A DNA stretch of 64,000 nt from Streptomyces abyssomicinicus (GTDB lineage Bacteria > Actinomycetota > Actinomycetes > Streptomycetales > Streptomycetaceae). The stretch covers positions 843,125 to 907,124 of the forward strand of contig NZ_BBZI01000006.1 in NCBI RefSeq assembly GCF_008974245.1, written 5' to 3'. Shown here piece by piece: positions 58,809-64,000 of the stretch. The notes beneath the pieces are model-generated. The model was not told where the DNA came from. It did no database searches and saw only the letters and a list, made by a program, of their open reading frames with translations. The position numbers were made by a program, and so were the translations under genes. The stretch's first letter is position 1. Each line of letters starts with the position of its first letter.

Positions 58809-59816
58809 TCAGTGGGGGCGCCGGGTGCCGTTGCCCCAGCCGTTGCCGCGTCCGCCGTTGCCGTCGTCGTCGCTGTCGCTGTCGTCACCTTCGTCACCGT
58901 CGTCACCGGTGTCGTCGTCGCCGGAGGGCCACCCGGGTGAGACGGAGGGAGAGGCGTCCGGCCGCGCGCTCCTGCTGGGCGACGGGGCCGGGGACGGCTC
59001 GCGGGTGGGTGAGGGCGCGGGCGCGCTCGTCCCCCCGGCCGGCCGGTCGGCCGGTTCCGCCGTCCCCGGATCCGGCACGCCCACGGACGGCACCGCCCCG
59101 GGGTCGGAGAGGTCCCCCACCGAGATCCCCGGCCCGGCGGGGGCACGGCGCCCTCCGCCCTCGGCCGGTTCGTCCGACCCGCCGATCAGCGCCGCCCCGA
59201 GCACGGTCAGCGCCCCGACCCCGACCACGCCCACACCGGCCGCCATCAGCGTCTGACGGCTCCGGGTCCAGCGCCCGCGCGCACCGCGCCGGGCCGCGGC
59301 CCGGGCGGCCTCCCGCGCCGCCGCCCGGCCGGCCGGGACGGGAGCGGCCCCGGCGGCCGCGGCGGTGCCGTCCCAGGCCGGAGCGGCGTACCCGGGGAAG
59401 GCCTCGTGAGGGGAGGCGTCACCGTGGACGTCGTCGGCAGGGACGCCGTCGGCAGGGACGTCATTACCGTGGCCGCCGTCGGCGTGGAAGGAGCCTTCCT
59501 GGGACGGACCGCCCGGGTAGGGACTCCCCTGGAGGGACGGGGCCGCGTACGGCTGCGGCTGACCCGCGTACGGTGCCGTTCCGCCGTAGGGAGCGGCCCG
59601 GTCGGCGTACGGCGCCCCGTACGGGTACGGCGGCGTCCCGGGCGCACCGGCCTCCGCCCCGGCGGGGCCGTCCGTCACCACCGGCAGTTCGCGCGTGGCC
59701 TCCTCGCCCCCCGCGCCGGGCCGTGCGGTGGAGGGGGCGGCCACCCCTGTCGGAGGGTGGGCCGGCGGCTCCGGTGCGCCGTGCGCGCCCGGCCCGTGTG
59801 CGGGGGTGGTGGACAT
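58809..59816 (-). CDS. Single-pass membrane protein with proline-rich cytoplasmic part
   Basis: The product is 335 aa. The first ~190 residues are Pro/Tyr/Gly-rich (PYPYGAPYADRAAPYGG and related units). A basic stop-transfer region AREAARAAARRGARGRWTRS is followed by one helix (LMAAGVGVVGVGALTVLGAAL near 205-225). The outside part is Ser/Pro-rich, ending with an Asp-rich tail (DDDTGDDGDEGDDSDSDDD). No enzymatic domain is visible. It may sense or display at the wall, but I can assign no role. ATG chosen after a GTG-like upstream frame; the N-terminus MSTTPAHGPG suits the family of such proteins. It converges with the D-acylase gene. Confidence 0.65.
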   Translation of the reverse strand: MSTTPAHGPGAHGAPEPPAHPPTGVAAPSTARPGAGGEEATRELPVVTDGPAGAEAGAPGTPPYPYGAPYADRAAPYGGTAPYAGQPQPYAAPSLQGSPYPGGPSQEGSFHADGGHGNDVPADGVPADDVHGDASPHEAFPGYAAPAWDGTAAAAGAAPVPAGRAAAREAARAAARRGARGRWTRSRQTLMAAGVGVVGVGALTVLGAALIGGSDEPAEGGGRRAPAGPGISVGDLSDPGAVPSVGVPDPGTAEPADRPAGGTSAPAPSPTREPSPAPSPSRSARPDASPSVSPGWPSGDDDTGDDGDEGDDSDSDDDGNGGRGNGWGNGTRRPH

Positions 59817-59920
59817 GGGTGCGAATTGTAAAGACCGGCGTGGCGCAGGCCACACCCGGAGCCCCCGACGGGGCCACCCGACGTGGCGGAGAACACGAGG
59901 CGGCCCGGGACGTATCGCCG

Positions 59921-59926
59921 TAAGCT
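59921..59926 (+). promoter_or_regulatory. Candidate -10 box of a leaderless gene
   Basis: TAAGCT ends 6 nt before the ATG of the aminotransferase gene; no ribosome site is present. Confidence 0.5.
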
Positions 59927-59932
59927 CACGTC

Positions 59933-61144
59933 ATGCAGGTGATCCAGTCGTCGAAGCTCGCCAACGTCTGTTACGAGATCCGGGGCCCGGTGCTCGAGGA
60001 GGCGACCCGGCTGGAGGCGGCCGGTCACCGCATCCTCAAGCTCAACACCGGCAATCCGGCGGCGTTCGGGTTCGAGTGCCCGCCGGAGATCCTCGAGGAC
60101 ATACTCCGCAACGTCGGCACCGCGCACGGCTACGGCGACGCCAAGGGCCTGCTGGCCGCGCGGCGCGCGGTGGTGATGCACAACCAGACCCTGGGCATCG
60201 AGACCGACGTCGAGCACGTCTTCATCGGCAACGGCGTCTCCGAGCTGATCGTGATGGCCATGCAGGGCCTGCTGGACAACGGCGACGAGGTCCTGGTCCC
60301 CGCCCCGGACTACCCGCTGTGGACGGCGGCGGTCTCCCTCGCCGGCGGCACCCCGGTCCACTACGTCTGCGACGAGCAGTCCGACTGGATGCCCGACCTC
60401 GCCGACGTCGAGTCGAGGATCACCGACCGCACCAAGGCGATCGTGATCATCAACCCGAACAACCCGACCGGCGCCGTCTACAGCGACGACCTGCTGCGCG
60501 GCCTCACCGACATCGCCCGCCGGCACAACCTGCTGGTCTGCTCGGACGAGATCTACGACAAGATCCTCTACGAGGACGCCACCCACACCCCCACCGCCGC
60601 GATCGCCCCCGACCTGCTGACCCTCACCTTCAACGGCATGTCCAAGGCGTACCGGGTGGCGGGCTACCGGGTGGGCTGGATGGCGATCTCCGGCCCCAGG
60701 GCGCACGCCGACTCCTACATCGAGGGCCTCAACGTCCTCGCCAACATGCGCCTGTGCGCCAACATGCCGGGCCAGCACGGTGTGGTCGCCGCGCTCGCCG
60801 GCCGGCAGTCGATCACGGACCTCGTCCTGCCCGGCGGCCGCCTGCGCGAGCAGCGCGACGTCGCGCACGAACTGCTGACCCAGATCCCCGGCGTCACCTG
60901 CGTCAAGCCCAAGGGCGCCCTGTACCTCTTCCCGCGCCTGGACCCGAAGGTCTACCCGATCAAGGACGACCGGCGGATGGTCCTCGACCTGCTCCGCAGC
61001 GAGAAGATCATGGTCGTCCACGGCACCGGCTTCAACTGGCCCGACACCGACCACTTCCGCATCGTCACGCTGCCCTCGGTCACCGACCTGCGGGACGCCG
61101 TCGGACGCATCGGCCGGTTCCTGGAGGGCTACCGTCAGGTCTAG
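59933..61144 (+). CDS. alaA: Alanine aminotransferase (AlaA-type, fold I PLP)
   Basis: This 403-aa class I/II aminotransferase has LKLNTGNPAAFGFECP, the PLP ring partner in IINPNNPTGAVYS (Asn) and VCSDEIYDKILYED (Asp/Tyr), the Schiff-base lysine K238 in FNGMSKAYRVAGYRVGWM, and HFRIVTLPSV near the C-terminus for the substrate carboxylate. The AlaA branch exchanges the amino group of alanine and glutamate with pyruvate and 2-oxoglutarate. Leaderless start from a TAAGCT box. The nearest partner genes give no further hint. Family confident; AlaA against other AspC-like enzymes is less so. Confidence 0.9.
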   Translation: MQVIQSSKLANVCYEIRGPVLEEATRLEAAGHRILKLNTGNPAAFGFECPPEILEDILRNVGTAHGYGDAKGLLAARRAVVMHNQTLGIETDVEHVFIGNGVSELIVMAMQGLLDNGDEVLVPAPDYPLWTAAVSLAGGTPVHYVCDEQSDWMPDLADVESRITDRTKAIVIINPNNPTGAVYSDDLLRGLTDIARRHNLLVCSDEIYDKILYEDATHTPTAAIAPDLLTLTFNGMSKAYRVAGYRVGWMAISGPRAHADSYIEGLNVLANMRLCANMPGQHGVVAALAGRQSITDLVLPGGRLREQRDVAHELLTQIPGVTCVKPKGALYLFPRLDPKVYPIKDDRRMVLDLLRSEKIMVVHGTGFNWPDTDHFRIVTLPSVTDLRDAVGRIGRFLEGYRQV

Positions 61145-61228
61145 ACGGCCACACTTCAACGACAACGGATAACTTTAGACTCATTCCAATGTAAGATGAC
61201 TTCCTGCCAGAGCACAGGAGGCCATCCC

Positions 61229-61657
61229 ATGTACGAACCGATCCGCGGCAAGTCGGTCCACAGCATGGCCGGCACCGGCTCGGACGTGCCCCGCCGGTCC
61301 CGTGAGGCGGAGCTCGAGTTCCAGCTGGCCGGCCACCTGGCGGCGCTGCTCGCGGTGACCGACGAGCTCCGCTCCCAGGCGCCCTGCGAGGGGCTCGACG
61401 AGGCCGCCGAACAGCTCGCCCAGCAGGTGACCCGGCTCCGCGGCGGCGCGGTCCCGGCCCGAGCGGCCGTCCAGGAGCAGGTGGCGGGCGACGATCGGGG
61501 CCCCCGCGTCACCGCGCTGCACCGCCGGGCGTACGACCTGGCGGGCCGCGCGCTGGTGGTCGCCGCGTCGCGGGCCGACACCCGCGCGGCCATCCTCGCC
61601 GCCGAGCGCATGGAGGCCCACACCGAGGCCGCCGAGCGCCCCCTGAGCCACTGCTGA
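61229..61657 (+). CDS. Small helical protein, SCO4983-like
   Basis: This 142-aa protein has the conserved start MYEPIRGKSVHSMAGTG and two helical repeats: LEFQLAGHLAALLAVTDELRS, then AYDLAGRALVVAASRADTRAAI. No metal or catalytic motif is evident. I recall a streptomycete SCO4983 family with the same N-terminal signature, of unknown function, probably cytosolic. AGGAGG 8 nt before the ATG supports this start over an ATG 33 nt upstream. An AT-richer stretch at 61150-61200 holds the likely promoter. The paired hairpins downstream close it. Confidence 0.75.
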   Translation: MYEPIRGKSVHSMAGTGSDVPRRSREAELEFQLAGHLAALLAVTDELRSQAPCEGLDEAAEQLAQQVTRLRGGAVPARAAVQEQVAGDDRGPRVTALHRRAYDLAGRALVVAASRADTRAAILAAERMEAHTEAAERPLSHC

Positions 61658-61672
61658 GGCTCCCCCGACGGC

Positions 61673-61710
61673 CCCGGTCCGCGCCTTGCCACGAAGCGGC
61701 GCGGACCGGG
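61673..61710. terminator. Hairpin terminator
   Basis: A 13-bp perfect stem (61673-61685 with 61698-61710) has a 12-nt loop, just after the small helical protein gene on the plus strand. Confidence 0.8.
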
Positions 61711-61733
61711 CGCCACGACCTGTGGAAACGCCG

Positions 61734-61766
61734 GGGCCCGGCGACGCGTCGCGCGTCGCCGGGCCC
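61734..61766. terminator. Hairpin terminator after the beta-propeller gene
   Basis: A 15-bp perfect stem (61734-61748 with 61752-61766) has a 3-nt loop, 15 nt past the stop of the minus-strand propeller gene. With the neighbouring hairpin it separates two convergent genes. Confidence 0.88.
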
Positions 61767-61780
61767 GGGCGTTCCGCGGC

Positions 61781-63535
61781 TCAGCGCCGCACGTACACCG
61801 TGGCCGAGGCCTCGGCCCCCTCGTGCAGGCCGTCACCCGGCCAGCCGACCGCGTAGGTCACGTTTCCCCGGGCGCGCGGCGTGTGCGTGACCGTGAAGGT
61901 CCCGTCGGCCGCGACCGTCACGGGGGCCAGACGCACGGTGCCGTCCCGGTCGGTGGCGGTCACGGTCAGCACGGCGGGCGGGCCGAGCGGCGCGCCCCGG
62001 ACCTCGAGCGTGCCGGTGATCTTCACCCCGCCCCGCCGGGTCGCCTCCTGCGGCGCGGTGAGCGCCAGCGCCGTGGCCGCCTTGACCACCGGCACGGTGA
62101 TCAGCGCGTCCTCGGCCGGGCGGTGCAGGCTGTCGCCCGCGTAGCGGAACCGGTAGGCGGCCTCGCCCACCAGGCCCGGCACGTCACGCACGGTGAACGT
62201 CCCGTCCTCGCCGACCGTGACGGGCTCCAGGGTGTGCACGCCGTCCGCGTCCTCGCGCACCACCTCGACCCGCGGCGTGGTGGCCGGGGCGGGGCCGTCC
62301 AGCTCCAGCCGGCCGCGCAGCGTCAGCTGCTCGCCGGCGACCGCGGGGTCCGGCTCGTAGGCCGTGCCCTCCGCGAACCGGGAGGCGGACAGGCCGTCCG
62401 GGGCGGGCAGCACGTGCAGCCGGTAGGCGGTGCCCGCCGCGTCGGCGGTCACCACGAACAGGGTGCGGCCGTCCGGCGAGAACTCGACGCCGCGCGGCAC
62501 CACCCGGTCGCCGGTGGCCGCGCCCTCGAAGACCGTCTCCACCGGCGGGCGGGTGTCCGCCGGGTCGGCGGGCTCCAGGGTGAGGTCTGGGGTGTCGCCG
62601 GAGGCCGCGGCGCCGCGCGCGAGCCACTTGCCGTCGCCGCTGAAAGTCACGGCCGTGGGCTCGGCGCCCTCGGGCAGCGGCGTGTAGGGGTTCTCCCGGA
62701 CGGCGAGGCCGGGCGTACCGAGCAACACGGTGCCCCGGCCCGCGTCGGCGAACGCGAGGGTGGAGCCGTCCGGCGAGAAGGCGGCGTCGCGGAAGTCGAG
62801 GCCGCCCTGACCGGTGCCGTCGCTCCCGAGCCAGGTCTCCCCGAGGAACTCCAGCAGGCCGCTCTCCGGGTCGTCGTGCCCGGCCCGGTAGAGGCCGATG
62901 TTGGGGTCGTCGTCCGGTGAACTGCGCTCCGGGGCGGTCAGCAGCATGCCGCCGGGGCCGGCCTCCAGGTGGTTGGCGGAGCTGGTGTACATGATGATCT
63001 GCGGGGCCGTCCCGTCGGCCTCGGTGGCGTGGATGGTGCCCATCGCCGCCGCGCACTCCTGCGGCGAGGCACCCTCCTGGCTCGTGAAGAACAGCAGCCC
63101 GCCGGTGTGGACCATGTCGCGGCCGCAGTCGTCCACCGGCGCCGGGGTCGACCCCAGCGGTGCGAGGTCCGCGTCGTAGCTCTGGATCGAGTCGCGCTGC
63201 CCGACGTGGATCCGGGACCCGTCCGGCTCCACCGCGATGCCGGAGACCCGGCCCTCGGTCTGCCGCTGCGCCCGCAGGACGCCGTCGAAGTCGTAGCCCA
63301 GGATGGTGCCCCCGTCGCCGGCGGCGTTCTCGTCGACGATCCAGACCCGCTGGTTGGCCGGGTCCACGGTGAACCGCGAGAAGGACGAGACCGGCAGTTC
63401 GACCACGGTGCCGCCGGGCGGCTCCTCCGCCCCCGCCGCCGGTCCCGCCGTGGCCGTGAGACCGGCTCCCGCCATGGCGGCGGCCAGCAGAACCGTCACC
63501 GCTCTGCCGCCTGTTCGTGCTCCGTACCTACGCAA
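61781..63535 (-). CDS. Secreted beta-propeller protein with Ig-like repeats
   Basis: The product is 584 aa. A signal peptide ([25 protein letters not shown], after an [10 protein letters not shown] n-region) is followed by NHL/WD40-like propeller blades ([77 protein letters not shown]). Two Ig-like domains complete it (around 390-470 and 490-584, each with an RYAGDSLH or WPGDGLHEG strand and [11 protein letters not shown] or [11 protein letters not shown]). It is exported and probably wall-associated; the ligand is unknown. The start is TTG preceded by GGGGGG; a GTG 36 nt downstream would leave a shorter but still possible signal peptide. Confidence 0.82.
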   Translation of the reverse strand: MRRYGARTGGRAVTVLLAAAMAGAGLTATAGPAAGAEEPPGGTVVELPVSSFSRFTVDPANQRVWIVDENAAGDGGTILGYDFDGVLRAQRQTEGRVSGIAVEPDGSRIHVGQRDSIQSYDADLAPLGSTPAPVDDCGRDMVHTGGLLFFTSQEGASPQECAAAMGTIHATEADGTAPQIIMYTSSANHLEAGPGGMLLTAPERSSPDDDPNIGLYRAGHDDPESGLLEFLGETWLGSDGTGQGGLDFRDAAFSPDGSTLAFADAGRGTVLLGTPGLAVRENPYTPLPEGAEPTAVTFSGDGKWLARGAAASGDTPDLTLEPADPADTRPPVETVFEGAATGDRVVPRGVEFSPDGRTLFVVTADAAGTAYRLHVLPAPDGLSASRFAEGTAYEPDPAVAGEQLTLRGRLELDGPAPATTPRVEVVREDADGVHTLEPVTVGEDGTFTVRDVPGLVGEAAYRFRYAGDSLHRPAEDALITVPVVKAATALALTAPQEATRRGGVKITGTLEVRGAPLGPPAVLTVTATDRDGTVRLAPVTVAADGTFTVTHTPRARGNVTYAVGWPGDGLHEGAEASATVYVRR

Positions 63536-63716
63536 CTGCGCCCCCCACGGGTGGTGTTGGAGTGCGACACCACACGGTGCCGCTCACATGCAACACATGA
63601 AAGCGCCGTCAACAGGTTGCCCGCAAGGCGTTTTCGTAACAACCGTGATCCAGGATCCGACTCCCGCTCGAGCCTTGTACCGCCCGTGGGCGCGCGTCGT
63701 ACGACAGGATGTAGGC
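63536..63716. promoter_or_regulatory. Divergent promoter region
   Basis: This 181-bp region lies between the propeller gene and the DUF255 gene. CAGGAT (63705-63710) stands 6 nt before the DUF255 ATG, as in leaderless genes. A GGTGT/ACACC hairpin near 63553-63572 lies at the propeller side. Confidence 0.5.
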
Positions 63717-64000
63717 ATGGCGAACCGACTTGCGCAGGCCACGTCCCCGTATCTTCTCCAGCACGCCGACAACCCCGTCGACTGGTGGGAATGGGAGCCC
63801 GCCGCCTTCGACGAGGCACGGCGGCGTGACGTGCCGGTGCTGCTGAGCGTCGGGTACTCCAGCTGCCACTGGTGTCATGTGATGGCGCACGAGTCCTTCG
63901 AGGACAGCGCCACCGCCGCCTACCTCAACGAGCACTTCGTCTCCGTCAAGGTGGACCGCGAGGAACGGCCGGACGTGGACGCCGTGTACATGGAGGCGGT
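63717..64000 (+). CDS. DUF255/YyaL-type thioredoxin-fold protein, N-terminal part (cut by window edge)
   Basis: Ninety-four codons are present before the window ends. The sequence shows the N-terminal thioredoxin domain of spermatogenesis-associated-protein-20/YyaL proteins: [42 protein letters not shown] with the CxxC redox motif (CHWC), [23 protein letters not shown]. Full-length members are around 670 residues and carry an (alpha/alpha)6 barrel after this domain. Its reaction is not established. Leaderless start. Confidence 0.93.
   Translation, partial: MANRLAQATSPYLLQHADNPVDWWEWEPAAFDEARRRDVPVLLSVGYSSCHWCHVMAHESFEDSATAAYLNEHFVSVKVDREERPDVDAVYMEA

Noticed and set aside
51815..59146. A 2443-codon minus-strand frame spanning regulator, RidA, deaminase and D-acylase
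   Set aside because: Only 51815-54973 is coding on that strand in that frame; the rest is antisense to well-supported plus-strand enzymes.
1..64000. tRNA, rRNA genes or an integrated prophage
   Set aside because: No T-loop/anticodon signature, rRNA-like sequence, integrase or phage structural gene was found in the window.

Overview
This window is chromosomal DNA from a Streptomyces or a very close relative. It is very GC-rich, has many GTG and one TTG start, frequent TANNNT -10 boxes 6-7 nt before a start codon (leaderless genes), and typical streptomycete families: SpoIIE-type PP2C phosphatases, roadblock/DUF4388 proteins, PIN-PhoH ATPase, a Tad pilus locus and chitinases. No rRNA, tRNA or CRISPR array was seen.

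Left third (1-22 kb), core-like. Class I and class II fumarases flank a secreted SGNH hydrolase with a ricin-type lectin tail. Then follow a DUF402 protein, a GAF-PP2C-HATPase regulator, a class A penicillin-binding protein, an SPFH protein overlapped by a ribbon-helix-helix protein, a three-gene operon (DUF4388 protein with long tandem repeats plus two roadblock-type proteins), ahpC-ahpD without an adjacent oxyR, an AI-2E family permease, a secreted SLT lysozyme-like protein with a long structured leader, PhoH2, and undecaprenyl diphosphate synthase.

Middle (22-36.4 kb), mixed and more accessory. It holds an EEP nuclease, a RibD-like reductase, a translationally coupled SNF2 helicase/SWIM-finger pair, a YwqG-like protein, mscL, a GNAT gene broken by one in-frame TGA, an unrecognised coiled-coil protein of 579 aa followed by a 54-aa membrane peptide, a DHA2 drug exporter, and a TnpB element lying between remnants of an interrupted gene.

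Tad pilus locus (36.4-46.3 kb, minus strand). Ten genes read from a zinc-ribbon/low-complexity protein through CpaB, a CpaE-TadE fusion, a second TadE, TadA, TadB, TadC, Flp pilin, a TadG-like protein and a lipoprotein to a secreted OmpA-family protein, ending at a strong hairpin. No prepilin peptidase is inside the locus, and the TadG-like gene has no visible ordinary start codon.

Right third (46.3-64 kb). A GH18 chitinase with typical operator-like direct repeats, a small membrane protein, a methyltransferase, an Nramp-like transporter lacking the usual DPGN motif, an acidic PH-like protein, an XRE-NTPase-TPR regulator, a D-amino-acid catabolic cluster (RidA, PLP deaminase, N-acyl-D-amino-acid deacylase), an AlaA-type aminotransferase, a secreted beta-propeller protein and the start of a DUF255 thioredoxin-fold protein.

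A recurrent feature is short tandem duplication at gene 3' ends in which one repeat unit carries the stop codon (GDSL hydrolase, GNAT pseudogene, methyltransferase, PLP deaminase).
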